The position numbers and the translations under genes were made by a program. A DNA stretch of 64,000 bases from positions 2,914,001 through 2,978,000 of the forward strand of contig OW051471.1 in the NCBI GenBank assembly GCA_932521025.1, given 5' to 3'. Positions 34,069 through 45,643 of the stretch are shown here, piece after piece. The DNA comes from Oscheius onirici (taxonomy: Eukaryota > Nematoda > Chromadorea > Rhabditida > Rhabditidae). Below the pieces are notes generated by a model that saw nothing but the letters and a program-made list of their open reading frames with translations, was not told the origin of the DNA and searched no databases. The first letter of the stretch is position 1; every line of letters begins with the position of its first letter.

Positions 34069-34444
34069 GGAGCCAAATTAAAACGTCCGGCTTTCGCTAA
34101 CTGAAAACTCGGAGAGTTTTGAACAAACTCCACTTTAAAAATTGTTTATTGATACCAGTATGGGCAAAAGATACAAGAAACTATCCGTTCCTAAAATGAA
34201 ATCCCTCTAACATACTAGTTGACCAGTTCTACTGAGATCTGTGGGAAAAGGAGGAGGGATATGGGGTAGGAGAGAAGGCACAGTAGGTACAGACTATCCA
34301 AAAAGTGACTAGACTATGTACAAATAAAGCCAGAGGTAAGGAGGAAAGATACTCTGCGTTTGTTCATGGGAGAGAGTATGAGAGAACCCGTCTTCTTCAG
34401 ACTCCTGTCTTCTGTATGTACCCGTTTCTGATCAAGAGAGAGTA

Positions 34445-37400
34445 TCAGGTCTGACTGATATCCAGACCCTCCTTCTCAGCCGCCCGGGCTATCGACCTGA
34501 CCAGATTGTTAGCCGTGAGACGGGCCTGAGGGTCTTCTTGCCAGCACTCGACCATCAGATGAGTCAGTGGTTGGAGGATCTGTAAGAAATGGGGTGTATT
34601 TATTAGATGGGAGACTTACCGGATCAACAGCCCACCAATCACACATGTCTGGACGTTCCCGATCATCGACGATGACCTTCTTCATGATGGTAAAGTCGAC
34701 CTCTCCGACGATGCCGCCATTCTCGGCAATTTGACGGAAGTACGGCATGGCTTGGTCGTAAGGGATTTCTGGTTCTGTAAAATGGGAATTACTGTCGCAT
34801 AGTGTCTCTTGATGAGCCAAAGAATCCATATATGAGGCATGCTTCCTGTTCTGACCTTCCCCCTTTTCGACACTGATTTTTTGTCAACAGAGTAAATTTG
34901 TCATAAACAATTCAAGAGAACTTTTCAATTTTCAGAGACAAGAAAAACCGGAGTTCTTAGTTTTCGGAAAGTAGTCTAGGTTATCGAGGTTGCATGATAT
35001 TTTTTACAAAGATAGCACCGCCCGTCGCCCTGCGGCGCTCACGTACGTAACAACTGATGTCCTAGTTCAGATTACCAAACACCATTACGGTTGAGATAGT
35101 TTAGATTCCCCCAGACGCGTTCCCCTCAAAAAAAATCTCATTCTATAAAAGATTAACGTGACAAAACTTGACATGTTACGCTAGTGTAGTATCCCCCACT
35201 AGGCTGTTTGTGATACTCGTGAGATGTCGTAATAGCGACGCGCGGACGAGCAATTGCTCGTCAGTCTACCCACCGGCAGCCCATCTGGCCGGTGAATAAA
35301 GATCTAAAGGCCGAAACTCTGTTGAAATGGTTAAAGGGTATCCTCTTAGAATATGAGAAGACGGCTTCTTCTCATGTATTCTACTCTAGTCTCAACAACT
35401 GTGCGGACACCACTACAGACAGACAGACAGACGGACACCGTTGCACTTTAGTAAAGAAAGATAGTCTTCTCACTGACTCTCTTCAGTACAAAATGGCATG
35501 CTCACCTCCTTCAGTGATAGTCCTCCTGCAGACTTCATACATGACCAGTCCGAGCGAGTAAACATCCGCCGCTTTGTAGCACTCGAAGATGTCACAGTCA
35601 AACGTATCGTCCAACAGTTCAGGTGACAGGTACCGCTAAACTCTCTGATGTGCTATGATAGTTCGAAAACCTTACCATAGTTCCACACTTTTCCATCTTC
35701 TCGCTCCGCCGCTTGTACTCAATCTCAAAGTGATCGTTTTCAGACGGTTTGGGAATTCCTATCCGGCCTTCTACCTGACAAATAGCCAGGCCAAGATCGG
35801 AGATGCAGACCATGAGATTCTGTAATGGGATGAGGTGGATTGTTAGAGGGAAACCAGTACCTTTTTGACCAAAATGTTCCCAGACTTCAAGTCGCGATGA
35901 GCAATCGCCGGCTTCACTGAAAGACACATGTAAATTGATGAATCTGTCGAGATTTTTTTAATGACGAAAGCATTGAGCGATCAGCTAACGTACGCAGTCA
36001 AATTCAAACTTAGCTGCATGCCTTCGCTGAGTATGAATGGTTTGTGTGTTTACGTTGTATGAACAAAGTAAACGCCCAAACATTTGATATTCAGCTAACA
36101 TAAGAGAAGCAGCTAAACATATAATTTGGCTGTAAATCGTTGCTGAGTATCCAATGTTATGAGCGCAATGGGTTTCGAAACGAATTGGATATTTTTGAAC
36201 CAGTCCCTTTAAAACAACTCACTCTGAGCCGAAGTCTCCATCGCACTGTGCAAAAAGGCCAGTCCACTGGCCATGCTGTACATCATCTTCGCTGCTGTTG
36301 GTACATCTACCGGACTACTGTAGAGGTAGTTGTCCAAGGATCCGAGCTCGTGGTACTCGAAAACCATGCACATTTCCAGAGCGCTACCATGTTCTGCATT
36401 TTTCTCTTTCTCTTCATATAACTTTCTTTGTACCTATGATATCGTTCCCCAAAAACTGTAGAATATTCGTGTGACGGAGGATTCCCGATCTGTACATAGA
36501 AACTTCTCGGTAGTAGGACTGCTCGTAGCGAGAGATCAAAACTTTCATGGCTACAGTCTGTCCTTTCCAGATGCACCTGAAGACGGTCCCGTAGCGCCCT
36601 TGTCCGATATATTCTATCCGCTGAATGTCGGAAAGGAAGCTGTTCTTCTGGACAAGGTCTCCCATCGCTCCGCTGCCTGCAATCATAAGTTCAGAATAGC
36701 AAAGGATTGTGCAGTTCGTGTCTCTTTCGGTACATTCCCCAGGCTAGAACTAGAAGAACGGAATTCGGAGAGTGTCTTTTACGCTGTAGCTACAATATGC
36801 ATCAAAAGTGGTGAAACGTAATTTGTGACGAAAAACTGAACTTGAAGAGAGAAGTGTTCTTCCTGGTGATTCTCTGACGGCTAAATTCTCCCGAAAGCCA
36901 ATTAAAAATTCGAGTTTTTATTAAGCTTTTCAATAGTGCAAAGTACTATAGGTTTTCTAAACTTTTCAATCAAAAACTTTACAAAAGCTAAAATAGAAAC
37001 TGATTTCAAGAGAGACTTTAGTCGTCAGAACAATCGCCAGGAATAACACTCATCTCCTCAACTTCTCTCAGGCCAGTTTTTCCCAATTTCTCCAATGAAA
37101 ACTGACATTGCGCCACTCATTTTCTCTGCTTTTTGTTAACGGAAAAGAGCTGGCAAAAAGGACAGCTTGCTCGTGAATCCGCCACTTGCAAAGCAGCAAT
37201 CGTCAAGATGGCGTCCGTGCTCAGTCTTCCCGGCTCTGGGAGTACTCTTTGAATCCACAGCGGTGTTTGGAACAGTTCTTGGAAACCCTTGGGCCGTTAG
37301 GGAGGACTGAAAGTGCTCAATTCCAGCGCGAGAAATTCTATTTTGGCTGAAGTAGATCTACAAGAATTTACGATTTGTTTGCTTTGCCAAAGTTCAGGAA

Positions 37401-40400
37401 AGCCGAATGAATCAGTGTGAAGATTGCCGGAAAGATGATAGACCGGAAGAAGAGGAAATGAATGCTGCTATTGAAGAGAGGACGCTGAAGGTCCCTGAAG
37501 GATACGGTAGCCACGATCTCTGCGCACTAGGATCCCGTCACGAAATTACTGGAAATCTGTAGTCGCTAACTCTCAACTTGCTGTTCAATTCTGAGCCAGA
37601 AGAAGGAATTCGAAGAGTAACTACTATTGGAGGTTTCCTTAACTACTGGGTACGGCAGTAATTACCGCTCTATCGGGTCCTAAATAAAAGGGACAGTCTC
37701 ATTATAACCGTGCAAGGGGAAATAGGCCAACTGCGTGGCGGGACCCACTCCAAATTTCATTTTTGCATTTTTCTCGTTGTACACTCATTTTTTGGATTTT
37801 TACTTGTTTCTAATCAATTTTTTGTCAAAAATTACGTCTAAAATGAGTGGTGAAAAGCTAAAATTGGTGGGAAAATGACGTAAATAAATGAAAATAACGT
37901 TTTTTTTGCCCAAAAAGGGCTTTTTGGTTTATTTCGGTCAATTTTCCACCAATTTTAGCGTTCCACCACTCATTATTGGGGTGATTTTTGACGAGAAATC
38001 GATTAGAAACAAGTAGAAATCGAAAAAATGAGTGTAGAACGAGAAAAACGTAAAAAAGGAATTTACCGTGGGTCCCGCCACGCAGTTGCCTGATTTCCCC
38101 TGGAGGCTTGGAGGCACGTAATGAGACTGTCCTTTTAAAGCGTGTCTCCGGCTTCGAAAAATCGCTGCGAGACCAATTGCGCTGGTTCCGTCACGATTGC
38201 AACGAGTCCGACACATTCTCATCCCAAAATTTTTATTTTCGCATTTTCGACGGTTTACACTCGTTTTTTGGGTTCCAAACTATGATTAATCGATTCGGCA
38301 TCAAATTTTACACCAGATGCGTACATTCCGATAGCAAAAATCTAATAAAACTGGAAGGAAAAGGCGAAAACAGCGTTTCTGTGCTTTCTTATTTTTTTCT
38401 TTCCTAAGCACCATAATTTTGATGTCGGAATAGACGTAACTGATGTAAAATTTGATGCCGAATCGATTAATCATAGTTTGGAACCCAAAAAACGAGTGTA
38501 AACCGTCGAAAAAGCGAAAATAAAATTTTTGGGATGAGATCGCATCGGGACCCGCAGTAATCGTGACGGGACCAACGCCAATTGGTCTCGCATGGTTTTT
38601 GGCAAAGTGGCAGATGCCGGAGGCTTCCTTTAAGAAGACATTTGAAGCTGTAATTGAAGGGCCAAGTACTGGAGATTCTGTTCAAAAACAGAACATTATG
38701 CACTCGACACGGACGTCACATGAATTTGGAAAACTGGTGGTGAGACGAGGAGTTCTACAGCATTCTTCCTGGTCACGCGGGATTGACACGATTTGGTTGA
38801 CTGCATCAGCACATAAGACTTTTTTTCATGGGCTGCAGCACTGTATTTTTCCCCGTGCTCTGTTCTCGCAGTTCTCTGTTTTACTCAAAGCTTCTCTTCA
38901 CGGCTCCTGCATCTCTCTCTAATTCTGTGGCTGTAACTCTATGACTCTCCCTATCTCTCGCAAATCTGTAGCTTCTTCCCCCAAACTCACTGAATCCAAA
39001 AGTCTCGCTCTCATCGAGATCCCTCAGAAGCTTGTTCAGCGGATGACTGCCATCGATCGACGTCATTTCAGTTCCGATACTCATAGTCGTCCCTCCCGAC
39101 TCATTCTGTAGTTGTTCGTATGGATTTGGGTAAACGGGAGTACTGAACCGGTTCGCGGTCAAATCCATGAGTGGAAAGCCGTCCGATTCGCTGAAACAGA
39201 GTAACATGTGGAAAAGAGGAGAAACCATACCCTGGATACTTCCTGTTCATTAGTTTGTATAGCCATTTGGTGCGGATCCATCTTCTTCGCGTAAAGATGC
39301 AGTAGAAAAGAGATCCGAGAGAAAAGAGTGCCCCGCCGACTCCTAAGACGACTCTGACCCTCATTGATATGAAACTCTCTCCTTCCAATTTCTCTGCATC
39401 GGGGTACTGTAATGGACGGTTCTTTTGAGAGTATGAGTTTGACTTACATCAAAGATATGAGACAGATTACTGTTGCAGAAGGATTTCCAACAGCAGCGGA
39501 TCGGCACATGAGGACCGTCGGCACACATAAAGGGCTCGATGACGTTGTGGATGGGGTGAGTACGGGAATCTCCGCCGTAGCATCTGGAAGATGAGAGGGT
39601 TGTTAGGAAGAATTTGATGCTCGGCGATCAGAATGTCTCGGATCGTGAGTACAGAGATTCTGAGGAGAGAGTAAAGCCTGAGTTTCGTCTCTTGACTACT
39701 TGTCTCTGACCCTGAGTGGCTGTCTTTTTACTCAAGCATACAACAAATTCTTTGTGTCCTATTTCAAATTTATAGAAAGTTCTGTTTTTCTTTACGAAAC
39801 TTGTTCAGTCCCTCCCAGAATCCAGTTTCCTCCTAATTCGGCTATCCTTTGCAATTTTCCAGATGACAATCCCTCAGGTGTTTCTGACTCACAACAAAAA
39901 ATATTTACACCTGGCCCCGCATTCTAAATAACGCTCCGTTATTCAGGAAAGAATTAAATGTGCCCCGCGTCAGATTCCCTTGTTGTTTACTAGCAGACCT
40001 GATATCATTGCCATGGCGATGGGAGAGCAGTTTGCACTTTGTCTTCTGATCAAGGGTGACTTACAGGCAACTCACAACGCATGATTAGATTTTCATAAAT
40101 GGAAGGAAGGGCAAAGGAAGAGAGATGGTTCTGGAGATTTGCACCATTGGATGTCTGATGGCGGAACGAGCTGTTTTGACTCTGGGAAGAGTCACAACAC
40201 CCAGCTGAATTTGACAGTCTATTAACGCACTGTCTTCCGATCCAATGAGCTCGGATACACCGTATTGTACCCTGTCAATGTCTTAGGAACAGGAAGTTGC
40301 GAAAGAGTATAGAAAGCTGACCCGGCCTGATGCGCTTCTGCATTGAACCCTCTCTTGACTACATCCATTACTTGACCACATACTCTCATTATTCTCATGA

Positions 40401-42164
40401 CTACGGTTTTCACTGTCCCTAAGAGTCGTAGTTACAGGTCACTGCAGAGTTGTATTCTGGATTGAACAGCCTCTTGATCCTCTGTCCTGACACTTATTTC
40501 ACCATCTACTCTCAACAATCTCTCGACTCATACTCTCAGTTGACTGACTGTCTATATATCATTTCAAAAAGCATCACCACTACTGGTATTCTTCTGGATT
40601 GAACAGTCCATTTATTCTATCATTTGAATCACTCTCTCCCTTGACTATCTCTCAATTCCAAGATGTCTCAGTTCCAGAGCTCTACTGGTACTCTTCTGGA
40701 TTGAACAGTCCATTTATTCTATCATTTGAATCACTCTCTCCCTTGACTATCTCTCAATTCCAAGATGTCTCAGTTCCAGAGCTCTACTGGTACTCTTCTG
40801 GATTGAACAGTCCATTTATTCTATCATTTGAATCACTCTCTCCCTTGACTATCTCTCAATTCCAAGATGTCTCAGTTCCAGAGCTCTACTGGTACTCTTC
40901 TGGATTGAACAGTCTCTTGACTTTGACGCGATCTGGCCGGTGATCTCAAGTCATAGGAGCCCAAATACCAAACCTTTACAGTACACACTTTTGTAACAGT
41001 CTTTGGGCTCTCTACTGTAACTATCAGACTACCTACTGTCAACAGGCTCTCTCCGGACTCACTCTCTCACTCCCACCAACTCACCCCAACGTCTCGTACC
41101 GCTCCCATACTCCAGTGATCTTGTTCTTCAGTACGCCTTTTTTATGGAAGCAGGACTGAGCGATACAGGTGTTCGAATAGCCGACCTGCTCCAGTAGACT
41201 GACCACCATTTCTGGTCCACAACTCACAGTAGTACAGTTACACAGAATCTCTCTTCCAGTCCAATTGAACCCAACCTCTGAAACGACAGTAGTAAGACGT
41301 GTCTTTCCAGTACTCTTACCGAACTTTATGTACCGGTCCATCTGATAGATCTTCTCCAACACTAATTGGCCATCATCCAGAGGCTCTGACGTGTTGAAGA
41401 GAGTCGCATTCTCGATTTCCTTCTCCTTCAAATATTTTTCCATCTTCTGTTCCTTGTTCTCATTCGACTGACCATAATTCTCTTCTTGTGATGACGGCCA
41501 GGCTGAAAAGGCTATTTGCTCAGTTTTCCTATGAATAATCTATTGTTGTGTAGGATTTGTCATCGAGGTGTTCTACGTTGAGCCAGAGTTTTGCGGAATC
41601 GGAAGGTCATGAGTCTGTTCGGGTCTCGTCACGAAACGTCTGAATGTCTGGATACCGATCAAGATTGACTGGAAGTTTCCTTTTGTGGATACCTGGTCCA
41701 AAACGATTTCTGACCCGATAATAAGCCAGAGCCTCCTTTACCAAAAGCCGTATAGTTCCCTGCTCCTGTTTTCTGAGCCGGACTATTCGTGACTTCGCTA
41801 TGCTCTTCATGGTCTACGAATCACTAGAGTCAATGAATACCACACTGTCTTTCAACAGTTCCCGAAGAAGGTCCGAGGGAGCTCGAAGCTGAGTGCACCG
41901 GGGTGGGGGTCGTCTACTCCTATTTTCAAGTCAAAAAAGACACTATTTCGTTTATCTGCCTGGTCCGTTGCCTATCTTGTAGACTATCGCAGTTGTCTTG
42001 ATCCCTTCCCTGTCTCCCTGAACCATAATTGAGTGCTGAGAATAACTCTACAGACGTCAGTCAATTTCCTTGTCCCTCCAGCCCCAGAAAGGCCAGCACT
42101 CACCCTCAATGTTAACGAAGAAGAAGATGGAAAAGAACAGCAACCGCCTCGAAAGGACCGTCAT
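34445..42164 (-). CDS. TGF-beta superfamily type I receptor serine/threonine kinase
   Basis: Thirteen exons sum to 660 aa (C. elegans SMA-6 and DAF-1 are of similar size). Signal peptide MTVLSRRLLFFSIFFFVNIE; extracellular region with FNWTGREILCNC, SNTCIAQSCF and the receptor signature CCWKSFCN; a membrane segment VVLGVGGALFSLGSLFYCIF followed by TRRRW. The juxtamembrane region ends FGFSSGAMGDL, a reduced version of the GS box. The kinase has IGQGRYGTVF, VAMKV, VFEYHELGSLDNYL, KPAIAHRDLKSGNILVKK, ISDLGLA, GTMRYLSPELLDD and DVYSLGLVMYEVCRR. HRDLKSGN plus DLGLA are type I receptor hallmarks. It would phosphorylate R-Smads after ligand-driven pairing with a type II receptor. Whether it is the SMA-6 or the DAF-1 orthologue cannot be decided here. 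Intron 1 (41503-42103), the 41084-39584 intron (minisatellite) and the 38990-36677 intron (two palindromes) are large. Confidence 0.92.
35025..35470. repeat. Copy A of a duplicated repeat, with an internal insertion
   Basis: CTGCGGCGCTCACGTACGTA through TGACATGTTACGCTAGT (35032-35186) and TGCGGACACCACTACAGACA to TAGTAAAGAAAGAT (35401-35463) match the copy at 49706-49955 almost base for base. Here they are separated by about 200 bp that the other copy lacks. It lies in an intron of the receptor gene. Confidence 0.85.
37688..38135. repeat. Foldback element with AAAAGGGACAGTC ends
   Basis: Left end AAAAGGGACAGTCTCATTA pairs with right end TAATGAGACTGTCCTTTT. Inner pairing includes CAACTGCGTGGCGGGACCCA against TGGGTCCCGCCACGCAGTTG, and arms continue to about 37900. 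The GGGACAGTC terminus is shared with the element at 46222. Confidence 0.9.
38141..38617. repeat. Second foldback element, adjacent
   Basis: Arms of about 170 bp: GACGGTTTACACTCGTTTTT and CAAACTATGATTAATCGATT near 38250-38300 are matched by their complements near 38460-38510. The ends carry TCTCCGGC and GCCGGAGG. It directly abuts the preceding element within the 2.3-kb intron of the receptor gene. Confidence 0.9.
40599..40920 (+). repeat. 102-bp tandem repeat (minisatellite), three full copies
   Basis: The unit starting GAACAGTCCATTTATTCTAT begins at 40601, 40703 and 40805, with a diverging fourth start at 40907. Copies appear identical. Since 102 is a multiple of three, the + strand is an open repeat of 34 codons, but it lies inside an intron of the minus-strand receptor gene and has no sign of being a gene. 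Confidence 0.95.
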
Positions 42165-45100
42165 TTTGCGCTCTTCAGTTTCTCCGTTGCGAGCTCATTC
42201 GGCCTGAATGAGTACGATTGGAATTGTAGGAGATTATGGAGAGAAAGTATGCGGGGGTGTGGGTGAGATTCTGTGAGAGAGTGGAGGAAATTGGCACCTG
42301 GACGAGAGGAAGAAATAGTAATTTGCAAGATTGGAGAAGGTACGGTAAGAGAACTTTGAGCCTGCTTTCCATAGGAATTGATTACGGTAGTTTCAGGAGA
42401 TCTGTCCGAAGACTTACGGCTTAACTGACTGAGAGACAGTGAATAAGAGAACGTCAAGCGAGCTCTTCCTGGAAAGAGTATGCCTTCTGGGTCTTCTGAG
42501 TTCAGTGAACTTTGGCTTGTTCCAGGTAAATCTTTGTTCAAAGATTCACAAGATCTGGTGGTTTTTCTTTGGGCCGAAAGCATTTTGTTAGACCGAGGGA
42601 AATTTGCTGGGACGAAAAGTAAAAACTACGGCAAAGAACTTTGCTAAATTTGTTCGCCCTAGCATTATAACTTCGTCCTAGCAAGGTAAAAAACAGCTTT
42701 AAGAATAAGTGTAGGAAAGGTTTCTGAAAAAAGACTGCTGAGAAAGGTAGAACTGGGGTTATTTCTTGTACAGGGAGAGAAGGTAACCTTGAACGAAAGA
42801 ATAGTAAAGGATAACTGACAAAGCTTGGGTATCATCGGAAAGAAAGTAACGGTCACTGTTTTGGAGGCAAAACTTTTGAGTGAACAAAGACGAATACACA
42901 AGGCTTCACAGGAAACGTGAGATAAGACTGTCAAGATTTGGGAGCCAAACTTTTAAATAAAATGAAACTGTTAACTCTCAAAAGATGTTCTAAAGCAAAA
43001 CTACTGAACTGAGATGTCAAGGAGAAGGACAATGTACAATATTCATCCATGAGTAAGTCAAGGAACAAGAGTCAAGAGTCAGAACAGTGAGATCAATTTC
43101 TTATCAATTAGATCGTAACAACATGACAGATATGAATTCTCGGTCCAGTTCTTATCAGTTCTTACCAGTTGGAAAGAAAAAGACTCTTCTAGATTGATAG
43201 TTTTGGAACTTTTCTCCACACATCTGAACCTTTCGCTCTCTATCTCTTTAAAGATCGCTAGTCTTTCGGTAAGACTAACACCCACTCGAACCGAAATACA
43301 ACGGCGACATCTTTCCCCAGACTGGTCAGAGAACTGTTATTTCGCGACTGTCACTTCCTATCACGGGGAAAGAAAAATACAAGGTTGGAGATCGAGAGTC
43401 TGGACTGGGAAATGATGGGGAGATGGACAGGTCTTTGGAATAGAAAACGGACTTTTGGTAGTTAAGAGTGAAAGGACAGATTTGTTAAACAGGAAGACAA
43501 ACTCAGTAATTCAACAGTACAGATAGTCAACAGTAACTTCAGATAACAGTAACTTCAGATAGTCAAGAAAACGTGGAAACTTCTGGATACGGCAAATCGA
43601 GTTAGTAGGTCAAGAGTCGAGAGATAGTTGATCTGACAGTCTACTAGTTTCCGAAAGCTCAGTAAAGAATCAACAGTATCTTCAGGTAGCCAAGAGTCAG
43701 ATTTGGGAAGAATCGAGACACACAGGATCTGAAAGTCTCTACTGGGACTCTATAGTAATTCAGGAAGCCTTAGAGTATAACATAGTCAAGCATATTTTTT
43801 GAGACAGGTCTCATGAACAGAAAGAGGCGAAAGTTCTGTCAGATTTTCTGGAGTACAGTTAGTCAACAGTAGCAATAGGGTAGTCAAGAGTCAAAAGTCC
43901 GGATATTCTTTGAGAATGTTGAAACTGAGCAAGAGTACAGAACCTGTACTGCAGAGAGTCAAGAGTACAGGCCGTCGAAAGTTCTATAGAAAGTCAAGAG
44001 TCAGTATATGGAAGAATTAACTGGAAGTCGACAGTTCTGTCCTTAGTTTGAGAGTACAGAATATTCATAGGGAATATAAGTAGTAAAGAGGTCGAAAGTC
44101 TGCAGCATCTCAGTGGCCAAGAGTCAAAACTCAAGAATCTTTTGAATTGAATGTAATTCAGGAAAAATGCAATTTTTGGATGTTCTTAAAGTTATTTTGC
44201 GTAGAAAAGTGCATATCAATTGATTTGAAGAAAGAAAATTCTAGAAAAAATAGACAGAAATTCGGTTAAAAAAGGGCTAAAAGAAGTCCACGTTGCGTTG
44301 AACAGTCGCGCCTGATGAGTGCGAATGGTCCCGCTTCTTATGATAATCAATCAATCAATTGTTTTTGTCCGCCCAAACCCATATAAAGGACAAAAAAACA
44401 GACAAACACTGTCCGAGATAATCGAGTCGCTGATGCCAAAAGAACAAGAGAGGAAGATGACTGTGTTGTCCGGCTGGCGAGAGAACGCGCGGCGTGTAAC
44501 AGCTGGCCCGTGAGCGGGGAGAGAGAGGGGAGATGACGTCAAAAGGCCACCCCTCTCTCTTTTGCCAAAGGAACTGGATCAGGGTCAGGCGGAAAAACTG
44601 GCGCAGGTAGGGTGTCAGAGACTTTGAGAAGGACTCTCCTTTTTGAATCCTGATTACTTGAAGACGCTGATTACTAAACATCTCTCTACTATTGACAGAA
44701 CAGTAGCTTCTTCCTAAACATCTGAACTGTCTGACTATCAAAAGCCATTTTTCATTTCAGAAGGACTTTGCCTGTCTATATCTCACAATTATTTTCCTTC
44801 TAAACTTTTATGAAGAGAATATCAAGAAACAGTTCAGAAGTGACTTCTATATAATTTTTTTTCCGACGCTTGGTTTCTTACTTTCGTTTTCTGTTTGAGA
44901 TAAATAGCTGCGTGTTACGAGAGATTGCATCCTTTAGTGGCTCTATCAACAATATCAAAAATTCGACTTTTATCGACGAATGTATGGAAAAGCACGCAAA
45001 ACAGCCGAACAAAAAACCATCGTGGAACGATTTCTAAATTACTGCACAATTATCTTTTTCGCAGAAGGAAGAAATTCCAAAATAGACCACCGTCAGTTTC

Positions 45101-45643
45101 CTAGGACGGTCAGTCACAGTTTCTAACTTTTCGTTAGGAACGGCAAGTTCAACTTCGTGAACACGGGAGCGGCCAGAAATTTAGTGCAACGTTTTGTTGT
45201 TTTCCTCATTCCTCTCCATTTTTCTGTCATTTTTGTCATAACAAGTTGTGCTACGCTCCTCCGGGGCTATGTGACTTAGTTTTGTCCTTTACTGTTGTTT
45301 AGTGAAACAGATAACAGTTAGCAGTTTAGAATTTCGTCAAAAATCCGCATTTTCTTCTATTTTTGTCGTCAGTTTTCGATTTTTTTCAAATTTTTCTGAT
45401 GGCAAAACTAAATCTAATCAGGGGACGTATTTGGAAACAAAAAAAATCAGAAAAAAATGCGAAAAGAATTTTTTTAGCCCGCCGCAAAGTCCAACCTGGC
45501 CGCTGCCCAGACCGCAGCGCAACAACCCAGAATCAACAAGCCTGCACACAGAGGGTAGCGCATTTTAAAATAGATTGCTCTCATTCTCTGCATTTTTCCT
45601 ATTTTTAGCATCATCTTATCAAGAAATATGATATTTTACAGAA
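42165..45643. other. Intergenic, 3.5 kb, rich in GTCAAGAGTC-type motifs
   Basis: No gene is supported. 43070-44140 is unusually dense in AGTCAAGAGTCA-like words and AGTACAG, a degenerate simple repeat. A TATA-like CATATAAAGG lies near 44380 and a perfect CRE (TGACGTCA) at 44534-44541. About 45240-45320 holds a repeat fragment shared with 59560-59690 (CAAGTTGTGCTA..CCGGGGCTATGTGACTTAG). Confidence 0.5.

Noticed and set aside
40599..40943. 114-codon + strand repeat protein
   Set aside because: The frame is a by-product of a 102-bp tandem repeat inside an intron of the minus-strand receptor gene.
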